Positions 24,858 to 32,058 of a stretch of 39,179 nt of DNA are shown one piece after another. How positions within the stretch are numbered: the first letter of the stretch is position 1; every line of letters begins with the position of its first letter. Below the pieces are notes generated by a model, which worked only from the letters and a program-made list of their open reading frames with translations, was not told the DNA's origin and searched no databases. The DNA comes from an uncultured Eubacteriales bacterium. GTDB lineage: Bacteria; Bacillota; Clostridia; Christensenellales; CAG-138. A program made the translations under genes and the position numbers. Location of the stretch: positions 1 through 39,179 of the forward strand of contig UREK01000019.1 of the NCBI GenBank assembly GCA_900546845.1, given 5' to 3'.

Positions 24858-26180
24858 ATGGACAGATTGACCACCAACCTGCTTTTATACCGCGACCTCG
24901 GCGAGGACAGCATCCTGCTGCGCCTCGCCGGGATCTTCCGCGACTACCGCCTGGGCAGCGCGGGACGCGAAGCGCTCGTCTCCCGTATTTACGCAGAGGT
25001 GAAGCGTCTCCTCGACGTCGCAACGGAATATGGCTTTGACACGAACCTCTGGCACAATTACCTTGCGTTCGTGCTCATCACAAACGAGAACTCCTTCAGC
25101 CTCACGGCCGAGCGCCGTGGCGCCGCCGAAGGGAGTGTGAACCGCTTCGCCAAAGCGGATTTCCGCATCTTCAAGTGTTTGTTCGATTACGATTTCAGCG
25201 GCATAGAGCGCGACTTGAAGATCGACTGCTTCTCCATCCTTTCGGATTACCACGCGGTTCCGAAATCCGAAAAGAACTACTACAAGAGCGTGAGCGAGCA
25301 CGTCCAGGCGCTGAGCCTCGCCCTTTCCCATGCCGGGGATGAAAACGAGTTTTTCGATCTCGTGACCGGCTTTTACAAGGAGCACGGCGTAGGCATGTTC
25401 GGCCTCAACCGCGCCTTCCGCATCGAGAACACCGGGAACGGCGTGGCGTTTCTGCCCATCAACAACGCGGATAAGATCCTGCTTTCCGACCTCATCGGCT
25501 ACGAACGCCAAAAACAGGAGCTTGTCGCCAACACGGAGGCGTTCGTCCGCGGCCGCAGCGCGAACAACGTGCTGCTTTACGGCGACAGCGGCACGGGCAA
25601 ATCATCGAGCGTAAAGGCCGTGCTCAACCAATATGCCGGGGAAGGGCTCCGGATGATTGAGCTTTACAAGCACCAATTCCGCGACCTTTCCACCGTGATC
25701 GCTGCGGTCAAGCGCCGGAACTACCGCTTCATCCTCTTCATCGACGACCTTTCGTTTGAGGAACACGAGGTGGAATACAAGTTCCTGAAAGCCGTGATCG
25801 AGGGCGGCGTGGAGACCCGGCCGGACAACGTGCTGCTTTACGCGACCTCCAACCGCCGCCACCTGATCCGCGAGACCTGGAACGACCGCAGCGACATGGA
25901 GCACGACGGCGACATCCACCGTTCGGACACGATGGAGGAAAAGCTCTCCCTTGCGAGCCGCTTCGGCGTCGCCATCAACTATTCGAGCCCCAACCGGGAG
26001 CAATATTACGACATCGTGCGCGGACTCGCCGCGCGCGCGGGCAGGCTCGACCTGCCCGAAGAGGAGCTGCTGCTGCTCGCAAACCGCTGGGAGATCCGCC
26101 ACGGCGGCGTTTCCGGGCGCACGGCGCAGCAATTCATCAACTACCTTGCCGGAAAGGAAACACCCAATGCTGACGCTTGA
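24858..26180 (+). CDS. AAA+ ATPase of the DUF815 family, inside the BCAA operon
   Basis: 440 residues. The N-terminal ~210 residues are helical with no recognised domain. The C-terminal half is a P-loop ATPase: Walker A YGDSGTGKSSS (241-251), Walker B FILFIDDLSFEE (291-302), sensor-1 LLYATSNRRHL (327-336) and a later EEKLSLASRFG with an arginine-finger-like Arg. These are the marks of the DUF815 family of AAA+ proteins, whose role is unknown. It lies 20 bases after leuB and overlaps ilvA by 14 bases, so it is embedded in the operon. A role in remodelling or activating one of the pathway enzymes is conceivable but unproven. Confidence 0.88.
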   Translation: MDRLTTNLLLYRDLGEDSILLRLAGIFRDYRLGSAGREALVSRIYAEVKRLLDVATEYGFDTNLWHNYLAFVLITNENSFSLTAERRGAAEGSVNRFAKADFRIFKCLFDYDFSGIERDLKIDCFSILSDYHAVPKSEKNYYKSVSEHVQALSLALSHAGDENEFFDLVTGFYKEHGVGMFGLNRAFRIENTGNGVAFLPINNADKILLSDLIGYERQKQELVANTEAFVRGRSANNVLLYGDSGTGKSSSVKAVLNQYAGEGLRMIELYKHQFRDLSTVIAAVKRRNYRFILFIDDLSFEEHEVEYKFLKAVIEGGVETRPDNVLLYATSNRRHLIRETWNDRSDMEHDGDIHRSDTMEEKLSLASRFGVAINYSSPNREQYYDIVRGLAARAGRLDLPEEELLLLANRWEIRHGGVSGRTAQQFINYLAGKETPNADA

Positions 26181-27363
26181 CAAGATCTATCATGCCGCGT
26201 TCGTGCTCAAGGAGGTCGCCCGCAGGACGGACCTCATCGCAGCGCCGACCTTCCCCACAGACGCGGAGCTTTATTTGAAAACCGAAAACCTGCAGGTGAC
26301 CGGCAGCTTCAAGCTGCGCGGCGCTTACTACAAAATCAGCCAACTGACCGACGAGCAGAAGCGGGCCGGCATCATCGCCTGCAGCGCCGGCAACCACGCC
26401 CAGGGCGTTGCGCTCGCCGCCACGCGCCAGGGCGCGAAAAGCCTCGTCTTCATGCCGGACAGCGCCCCCATCAGCAAGGTGGAAGCGACCAAGCGCCTCG
26501 GCGCGGAGGTCCGCCTCACCAAGGGCGCCTATGACGACGCTTACGACGCCGCCGTGCGCTGCCAGGAGGAGACGGGCGCAACGTTCATCCACCCGTTCAA
26601 CGACGATGAGGTGATTGCGGGCCAGGGCACCATTGGCCTTGAGATATTGGAGCAGATGCGGGATGTGGAGGCCGTGGTCGTCCCGGTGGGCGGCGGCGGG
26701 CTCATTTCCGGCGTAGCCTATGCCGTGAAGCACCTGAGCCCCAATGTGAAGGTCTACGGCGTGCAGGCGGCCAACGCCCCCAGCATGTACGAAAGCCGCC
26801 TTGCGGGCGCGGCCGTCACGCTCGAAAGCGTATCCACCTTTGCGGACGGCATTGCCGTCAAGCATCCGGGGGACACCACCTTCGCCCTCACGCAGGAATA
26901 TGTGGATGACATTGTCACCGTATCGGACGATGAGATCGCCGCAGCCATCCTGGCGATGATCGAAAAGCAGAAGCTCATCGCAGAGGGCGCGGGCGCGGTC
27001 TCCGTTGCGGCGGCAATGTTCCACAAGCTCCCCCTCGCCGGGAAAAAGACGGTCTGTGTTGTCTCCGGCGGCAATATCGACGTGAACATCCTCTCCCGCG
27101 TGATCACGCGTGGCCTCATCACGAGCGGCCGCAACAGCAATTTGCAGATTGCGCTCGAGGACAAGCCCGGCCAGCTCGTCGGTGTGAGCGAGATTATCGC
27201 AAAATGCGGGGCGAACGTGGTGCGCGTTAGTCACGAGCATTCCGACCCAAACATGGCCATCTCGAGCTGCTTCCTGAAGCTTTCCATGGAGACGCGCGAT
27301 TTCGCGCAGATCGAGGAGATCAAGCGCGCGCTCACGGAGGCAGGGTTCAAGATCGTATCCTAA
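26167..27363 (+). CDS. ilvA: Threonine ammonia-lyase, medium form with one ACT domain
   Basis: 398 residues. PLP-binding Lys49 is in TGSFKLRGAYYK; the phosphate-binding glycine loop is VVPVGGGGLISG; CSAGNHAQGVA is the conserved Asn/His segment. Residues from about 325 (DKPGQLVGVSEIIAKCGANVVRVSHEHS) form a single C-terminal ACT domain. It converts threonine to 2-oxobutyrate and ammonia. The medium form occurs in both biosynthetic and catabolic settings; its place at the end of the ilv/leu operon favours isoleucine supply. The start at 26167, inside the ATPase gene, has AAGGAAA 8 bases upstream. Confidence 0.93.
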   Translation: MLTLDKIYHAAFVLKEVARRTDLIAAPTFPTDAELYLKTENLQVTGSFKLRGAYYKISQLTDEQKRAGIIACSAGNHAQGVALAATRQGAKSLVFMPDSAPISKVEATKRLGAEVRLTKGAYDDAYDAAVRCQEETGATFIHPFNDDEVIAGQGTIGLEILEQMRDVEAVVVPVGGGGLISGVAYAVKHLSPNVKVYGVQAANAPSMYESRLAGAAVTLESVSTFADGIAVKHPGDTTFALTQEYVDDIVTVSDDEIAAAILAMIEKQKLIAEGAGAVSVAAAMFHKLPLAGKKTVCVVSGGNIDVNILSRVITRGLITSGRNSNLQIALEDKPGQLVGVSEIIAKCGANVVRVSHEHSDPNMAISSCFLKLSMETRDFAQIEEIKRALTEAGFKIVS

Positions 27364-27428
27364 GCCCTGCGCGCGGGATGAATTTCCGCTTACATAACTT
27401 CCCTAAAATGTGGTAAAATAAAATGCAG

Positions 27429-27479
27429 CGTGTGGTTCCGGCAGAACGTAAGTCCAGTTGCCGGAACCACGCGTTTTTT
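27429..27479 (+). terminator. Terminator of the ilv/leu operon
   Basis: Stem GTGGTTCCGGCA / TGCCGGAACCAC, extended by three more pairs, then six T. It lies 65 bases after the ilvA stop and just before the next gene's ribosome binding site. Confidence 0.88.
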
Positions 27480-27500
27480 CTTCCGGAGGGGGAATTTGAG

Positions 27501-27770
27501 ATGTCTGCATACACGCTGCGCTCCAATTTGGAGTGGATCGACCTGCCCGATTGCGCGGGCCTCTTGGAAAACGGGAAGTGCGAATACCTGCGCGTCGCTT
27601 CCTGCGAAGGACCGCGCTGCCCGTTTTTCCGGCCGCGGGAGGCAGAGGCGGACGCACGGCTTGCGGTATACCGCAGGCTCGCTGCCTGCGACGAATCTAC
27701 GCAGCAGCGCATTTCAGCAAAATATTACGGTGGCAAACGGCCTTGGGTGCGCGCTGCCCGCACGGAATGA
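27501..27770 (+). CDS. Small cysteine-containing protein of unknown function
   Basis: 89 residues, cytosolic, with cysteines at 18, 27, 35, 40 and 62 (C-x8-C-x7-C-x4-C in the first half) and the ending RISAKYYGGKRPW. This Cys pattern followed by a helix and a KYYGGK-PW tail resembles short hypothetical proteins of Clostridia that may bind a metal; I cannot name a function. GGAGGGGG lies 9 bases before the ATG, which makes the start convincing. It comes directly after the operon terminator and 51 bases before the CarD-like gene. Confidence 0.7.
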   Translation: MSAYTLRSNLEWIDLPDCAGLLENGKCEYLRVASCEGPRCPFFRPREAEADARLAVYRRLAACDESTQQRISAKYYGGKRPWVRAARTE

Positions 27771-27821
27771 GCCCTTGCAGTGCGTTTATGAACATAGATT
27801 TCAACGAAAGGAGCAGCACAA

Positions 27822-28337
27822 ATGTATCAGGTTGGCGATCTTATCATCTATGGCGGCGAGGGCGTATGCCGCGTTGCAGCGGTTGGCCCGGCGCCCATCG
27901 CGGCGGCAGATCCCAGCAGGCTGTATTATACGCTCACGCCCGTATACCGCAAAGGCGTCGTATACGCGCCCACGGATCTGGACGTTCCCATGCGCCCCGT
28001 GCTGAGCCGGGGGGAATCGCTCGCGCTCATCCGCTCCATCCCCACGATGGACCGGGACACGATGGAATTCGCGGACGCGAAGCAGGCGGCGCTCGAATAT
28101 AAGGCGCTGCTGCAAACCTATGGCCACGGGAACCTGTTGCGCCTCATCCGCGCGATCTACGCAAAAAACGAGCGGGCCATCGCCCAGGGCAGGAGCTACA
28201 GCCATGTGGATGAAAAATTCCTCAAGCGCGCCCGGGAGCTTTTGCACGGCGAGCTTGCCGTTTCCCTGGGCGTAGAGCCGGACGAAGTGGAGCGCATGAT
28301 CCGCGAAGCGGTGGAAGCGGATTCCGCCGCGAATTAA
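27822..28337 (+). CDS. CarD-like transcriptional regulator
   Basis: 171 residues. The N-terminal ~60 residues (MYQVGDLIIYGGEGVCRVAAVG...YYTLTPVY..G.VYAPTD) are the RNA-polymerase-interacting domain shared by CarD/CdnL and Mfd. The helical C-terminal part (LEYKALLQTYGHGNLLRLIRAIYAKNERAIAQGRSYSHVDEKFLKRARELLHGELA) matches the DNA-binding half. CarD proteins bind the polymerase beta subunit and stabilise open promoter complexes; in Clostridia several paralogues exist, so the targets are unknown. AAGGAG is 8 bases before the ATG. It may be co-transcribed with the small Cys protein. Confidence 0.9.
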   Translation: MYQVGDLIIYGGEGVCRVAAVGPAPIAAADPSRLYYTLTPVYRKGVVYAPTDLDVPMRPVLSRGESLALIRSIPTMDRDTMEFADAKQAALEYKALLQTYGHGNLLRLIRAIYAKNERAIAQGRSYSHVDEKFLKRARELLHGELAVSLGVEPDEVERMIREAVEADSAAN

Positions 28338-28684
28338 TTCACCGAAGGAAGCCGCCGGCTGGACGCTTTTGACGGGAGCGCGCAGAAGCGTTCCCGTCTC
28401 CACGGGCGGCACATGCCCAAGGAGCGTCAATATCCGCCATATACGGCGCGGCCTCCTCCGCGCATATGCGGGGAAGCTTTTTGTGATGCGCATGGCCCAG
28501 GGGCGTTTTTGCACAATTGGTTGATAGTATTATGCGTTTTTTTTGCATACATTTTAGTTTTAATTTGCAATTCAAGCATTTCTGTTTCTTCATTTTGCAG
28601 ACCTGTTTCCACATTTATACCATAATAGTGCAAGTTTTTGTGAATTTCCTGCAAGTGATGCATTTTCCGCGCTTCATTCCCCGA
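28338..28684. other. AT-rich non-coding gap before the glutamine synthetase gene
   Basis: No gene is supported here. It holds an imperfect hairpin without a T-run (28371-28398), then from ~28500 an AT-rich stretch with several TTGCA/TGCAA words and a short TATGC..GCATA hairpin over eight T (near 28531-28549). The last may end CarD transcription weakly. Confidence 0.5.
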
Positions 28685-28717
28685 TTGACACGGAATAATG
28701 CCGGGTGTATAATTCCG
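28685..28717 (+). promoter_or_regulatory. Consensus promoter with overlapping dyad, glutamine synthetase
   Basis: TTGACA (28685), 17 bases, TATAAT (28708-28713). An inverted repeat CGGAAT..ATTCCG (28691-28696 and 28712-28717) spans the spacer and the -10 box, so a bound repressor would block the promoter. It does not clearly match the GlnR site TGTNAN7TNACA. Confidence 0.75.
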
Positions 28718-28796
28718 CCATTGATGTTTTTGTAGAATGCTGTCCCTATTTTGTTTTTGGGGGACGGTTAAAATATTTTCAGGAGGCACGCTTGGG

Positions 28797-30890
28797 ATGA
28801 GCACCGTATCAGAACTGTTTGGGACTATGGTATTCAACGACACGGTCATGAAGGAAAGGCTCCCGAAGGAGACCTACCGGGCAATGCAAAACGCCATCCG
28901 GGACGGCAGGAGGCTGGATGCCACCGTAGCAAACGTGGTTGCAAACGCCATGAAGGATTGGGCCATCGAAAAGGGCGCGACGCACTTTACCCACTGGTTC
29001 CAGCCGATGACCGGCATCACCGCCGAAAAGCACGATAGCTTCATTTCTCCCATCAAGGGCGGGCATGTCATCATGGAGTTCTCCGGCAAGGAGCTTGTGC
29101 GCGGCGAACCGGACGCCTCCAGCTTCCCCTCCGGCGGCCTGCGCGCCACGTTTGAAGCGCGCGGCTACACGGCGTGGGACCCCACCTCCTACGCGTTTAT
29201 CAAAGACAACACACTCTGCGTCCCCACGGCGTTTTGCTCCTATGGCGGCGAGGCGCTGGACAAAAAGACCCCCCTGCTGCGCTCCATGGAGGCCATCAAC
29301 CGGCAGGCCATGCGCGTGCTGAAGCTCTTCGGCAACGCAGACGTGACCTCCGTGCGCGTGACCGTCGGCCCGGAGCAGGAATACTTTCTGGTGGATAAGG
29401 AGCTCTTCACCAAGCGCAAGGATCTGCTTTACACCGGCCGCACGCTCTTCGGCGCGATGCCGCCCAAGGGTCAGGAGCTGGAGGATCATTATTTCGGCAC
29501 CATCAAACCGCGCATCGCGGCGTTCATGCTGGAGCTCAATACCGAGCTCTGGAAGCTCGGCGTGCTCGCCAAGACCGAGCACAACGAGGTCGCGCCCGCG
29601 CAGCACGAGCTTGCCCCGATTTTCACCACGGCAAACATCGCAGCCGACCATAACCAGCTCACGATGGAGGTCATGCAGAAACTTGCGAAAAAGCATGGCC
29701 TCGTCTGCCTGCTGCATGAGAAGCCCTTTGACGGCGTGAACGGCAGCGGCAAACACAACAACTGGTCCCTTTCCACCAACACGGGCGTAAACCTGCTCGA
29801 GCCCGGCGGCACGCCGTATGAAAACGCGCAGTTCCTGCTGTTCCTCTGCGCGGTAATCAAAGCTGTGGACGAATATCAGGATCTCCTGCGCATCTCCGTG
29901 GCGACGCCCGGCAACGACCACCGCCTCGGCGCGAACGAAGCGCCGCCGGCGATCGTCTCCATGTTCCTGGGGGACGAGCTCGAAGGCGTGCTGGACGCCA
30001 TCGAGGCCGACACAGCTTACGACGCCAAGGAGCAGGTACAGATGAAGATCGGCGTTCACGTATTGCCCCGCTTCCCCAAGGATACGACCGACCGCAACCG
30101 CACCTCCCCGTTCGCCTTCACGGGCAACAAGTTTGAATTCCGCATGCTCGGTTCCTCCGCCTCCATTTCCGACGCAAACGTCGTCACAAACACGGCTGTG
30201 GCCGAGGCGCTCAAGCAGTATGCGGACATCCTGGAGGCCGCGCCGGATTTCGAGGTGGCCCTGCACGACCTCATCCGCGACACCATCAAGGAGCACAAGC
30301 GGATCATCTTCAACGGCAATGGGTATGACGACGCCTGGGTCGCCGAAGCGGAGCGCCGGGGCCTTTCCAACCTGCGCACCACGCCGGATGCGCTCAAGCA
30401 TTTCCTCGATGAAAAGAACGTAGCGCTCTTTACCTCGCACCGGGTGCTGACCGAGGCTGAAATGAAGGCCCGCCACGAGATCATGCTCGAAAGCTACTGC
30501 AAGATCGTCAACATCGAGGCGTTGACGATGCTCGACATGGCAAAGAAGGAGATCCTGCCCGCCGTGACCGCCTATGCGGGCGAGCTTGCCAAGGCCGCCG
30601 CCGCGAAGCGCAGCGTCCTCGCGGGCGTAGACTGCACATACGAGGAGGCGGCGATCTCCTCCCTGTCCGATCTTTCCGCGAAACTTTACAAGGAAACGCT
30701 CGCCCTTTCGGATGCGCTTGCCGAAGCCGCAAAGGCCGCGGGCCCGGTCGCTGCCGCCGACTGCTATAAGAACGGGGTAATCGGCGCGATGGCCGCGCTG
30801 CGCGCGACAGCGGACTCCCTCGAGACCATCACCGCCGCAAGCTATTGGCCGTTCCCGACCTATGGCGAGCTGCTGTTTGGCATCATCTGA
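28797..30890 (+). CDS. glnN: Type III glutamine synthetase
   Basis: 697 residues, the length of the type III enzymes of Clostridia and Bacteroides (type I is ~450). It makes glutamine from glutamate, ammonia and ATP as a dodecamer. Visible motifs: VTVGPEQEYFLVDKELF (metal site), KTEHNEVAPAQHELAPIF, and the ATP-side LHEKPFDGVNGSGKHNNWSLS. The C-terminal ~170 residues are the helical region specific to type III. The start at 28797 follows AGGAGG 10 bases upstream. It has its own strong promoter with a dyad, so it is probably nitrogen-regulated. Confidence 0.96.
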   Translation: MSTVSELFGTMVFNDTVMKERLPKETYRAMQNAIRDGRRLDATVANVVANAMKDWAIEKGATHFTHWFQPMTGITAEKHDSFISPIKGGHVIMEFSGKELVRGEPDASSFPSGGLRATFEARGYTAWDPTSYAFIKDNTLCVPTAFCSYGGEALDKKTPLLRSMEAINRQAMRVLKLFGNADVTSVRVTVGPEQEYFLVDKELFTKRKDLLYTGRTLFGAMPPKGQELEDHYFGTIKPRIAAFMLELNTELWKLGVLAKTEHNEVAPAQHELAPIFTTANIAADHNQLTMEVMQKLAKKHGLVCLLHEKPFDGVNGSGKHNNWSLSTNTGVNLLEPGGTPYENAQFLLFLCAVIKAVDEYQDLLRISVATPGNDHRLGANEAPPAIVSMFLGDELEGVLDAIEADTAYDAKEQVQMKIGVHVLPRFPKDTTDRNRTSPFAFTGNKFEFRMLGSSASISDANVVTNTAVAEALKQYADILEAAPDFEVALHDLIRDTIKEHKRIIFNGNGYDDAWVAEAERRGLSNLRTTPDALKHFLDEKNVALFTSHRVLTEAEMKARHEIMLESYCKIVNIEALTMLDMAKKEILPAVTAYAGELAKAAAAKRSVLAGVDCTYEEAAISSLSDLSAKLYKETLALSDALAEAAKAAGPVAAADCYKNGVIGAMAALRATADSLETITAASYWPFPTYGELLFGII

Positions 30891-30906
30891 CGCATGGGAT
30901 ATGAGA

Positions 30907-30934
30907 AAGCGCCGCTTCGGGAGGAGCGGCGCTT
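30907..30934 (+). terminator. Hairpin after glutamine synthetase gene
   Basis: AAGCGCCGCT / AGCGGCGCTT, perfect 10-bp stem with an 8-base loop, 16 bases after the stop codon. The T-rich tail is delayed (a TTTTTT about 15 bases later). Confidence 0.6.
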
Positions 30935-30980
30935 GGTTATTGCATGTTTTTTCTGCGGCCTCGTAAAGCCGCTGCGGCGG

Positions 30981-31256
30981 GCACAATCCTCCGCTTTCTC
31001 TGTGGGATATGTCCAGCGCTTGCGTGAGTAAGGCAATCCTCAGTCGCCTGCGGCACTTCTCGCGGCAGTTCACAATGGCTGCGGGAATACGGCAATCCTC
31101 AGTCCGCTTCGCGGACAGCTCCTTTGCCAAAGGAGCCTTTTGGTTTGTGCGCTCTCGTGCGGCATCCGAATACGGAAAAGCGTTGGGGTGAACCGCTCCC
31201 AAAAGCCCCCTTTCTGAAAGGGGGTGGCAGCGCGTGAGCGCTGACGGAGGATTGCC
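30981..31256 (-). repeat. Hairpin-rich intergenic repeat array, copy B
   Basis: The same family as 1081-1338, in opposite orientation. It ends GACGGAGGATTGCC on the plus strand at 31256. Unit boundaries carrying CAATCCTC(A/C)G recur near 30984, 31034 and 31093. The core 31091-31256 holds, read on the minus strand, CAGCGC-TCAC-GCGCTG, a CCCCCTTT/AAAGGGGG-type stem, GCTCCTTTG..CAAAGGAGC and GTCCGC-GAA-GCGGAC. It fills nearly the whole gap between glnN and the XRE gene. ORFs reading through it are spurious. Confidence 0.85.
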
Positions 31257-31277
31257 CTACCCGTGCAGGGCGCGGTC

Positions 31278-31520
31278 TTAGCGAATTTCCTGCTCCAATG
31301 AACGAAAAGCTTCCGTCGCAAAAAATTCTTCCAACGTAATACCAAAACCATCGCAAATCAGCTTGAGTGTAACGATTCCGGGATTTTTACTTCCCCCATT
31401 TACAATGTTTTTTAAGGTTGATGGCGGAACTGCCGCATAACGCGCCAATGCATTAACCTTCAAATCACGTTCTTTACAAAGCTCAATGATTCTATTCGCT
31501 ACAGCTTCTCTTGTGTTCAT
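31278..31520 (-). CDS. Small XRE-family DNA-binding protein
   Basis: 80 residues, almost entirely a Cro/CI helix-turn-helix: ANRIIELCKERDLKVNALARYAAVPPSTLKNIVNGGSKNPGIVTLKLICDGFGITLEEFF. AGGAGG sits 5 bases before the ATG. The base composition is more AT-rich than the neighbours, suggesting recent arrival. It is divergent from a small unknown gene, and two identical palindromes lie between them, so it is likely autoregulated and may control that gene. It could be the antitoxin-like half of a module, but the partner shows no toxin motif. Confidence 0.85.
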   Translation of the reverse strand: MNTREAVANRIIELCKERDLKVNALARYAAVPPSTLKNIVNGGSKNPGIVTLKLICDGFGITLEEFFATEAFRSLEQEIR

Positions 31521-31576
31521 CGCATCCTCCTATACTCTTTGCTATCAGTTTATAAACAATGCAAAGCGCATTCGGA

Positions 31577-31606
31577 CCATATATGGACTTTTTGGGCCAT
31601 ATATGG
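31577..31606. promoter_or_regulatory. Twin palindromic operators between divergent genes
   Basis: CCATATATGG occurs at 31577-31586 and again at 31597-31606, each a perfect 10-bp palindrome. The centres are 20 bp apart, i.e. two helical turns on the same DNA face. The first abuts the likely -35 region of the XRE gene (TATAAA -10 on the minus strand at 31549-31554). This is the expected layout for cooperative binding by the adjacent XRE protein. Confidence 0.75.
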
Positions 31607-31654
31607 TAGGATTAACAAAATTCACTGCATTATCCACACTGGAGGCTTTTCACA

Positions 31655-31888
31655 ATGTCAGCCAAACTCCCCCTTCCAACTGCGGAATCTGTCCTTCGCA
31701 ACCTCAATGACACACGACTGTCAATGCGCGTCCGCAAATCGAATGCGTTCAAAGCTTACCAATCACAGTATCTCTATGTTTCCAGTTTGGAGTGGAATCC
31801 TTCTGCCTTCGATTATGAACTAATCATGCTGGAATTTATGTACAAAGATTTGTCTATTGAAATCGCGTATCTTGAAGCTGAACTCTAA
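31655..31888 (+). CDS. Small unknown protein divergent from XRE gene
   Basis: 77 residues: starts MSAKLPLPTAESVLRN and ends IEIAYLEAEL. No signal peptide, membrane segment or known motif is seen; the C-terminal half is rich in aromatic and acidic residues (YVSSLEWNPSAFDYELIMLEFMYKDL). GGAGG is 9 bases before the ATG, and the frame carries an AT-rich composition like the XRE gene opposite. I do not recognise the family. Its placement behind two operators suggests that it is the regulated product of the small XRE system. Confidence 0.6.
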   Translation: MSAKLPLPTAESVLRNLNDTRLSMRVRKSNAFKAYQSQYLYVSSLEWNPSAFDYELIMLEFMYKDLSIEIAYLEAEL

Positions 31889-31904
31889 CCTTATGCCGCC
31901 AATA

Positions 31905-31963
31905 GCGCTGACGGAGGATTGTCTTACCAAGAATCCGCCTCTAAAGCACGTCGGAGAATTGCC
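31905..31963 (+). repeat. Remnants of the hairpin repeat family
   Basis: GCGCTGACGGAGGATTGTC (31905-31923) matches the end of copy B, and GTCGGAGAATTGCC (31950-31963) is a degenerate second end. These look like decayed pieces of the array seen in copies A-C. Confidence 0.6.
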
Positions 31964-32018
31964 TTGCCCGCGCTGCGCAGGGAAAGCAATCGCAGCGCGC
32001 CCCCGCCATGCCGCTTTG

Positions 32019-32027
32019 TGTTATAAT
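32019..32027 (+). promoter_or_regulatory. Extended -10 promoter of the DUF2974 gene
   Basis: TGT-TATAAT (TGn extended -10) 31 bases before the ATG. No -35 box is recognisable in the GC-rich sequence before it. Confidence 0.5.
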
Positions 32028-32058
32028 AAGGTAAGAATATTTCCACGGAGGCGACCAT

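Noticed and set aside
28809..31202. 797-codon minus-strand frame opposite glutamine synthetase
   Set aside because: Antisense shadow extending through a repeat array.
31070..31356. 85-93-codon minus-strand ORFs
   Set aside because: Translated repeat copy B overlapping the XRE gene in other frames.
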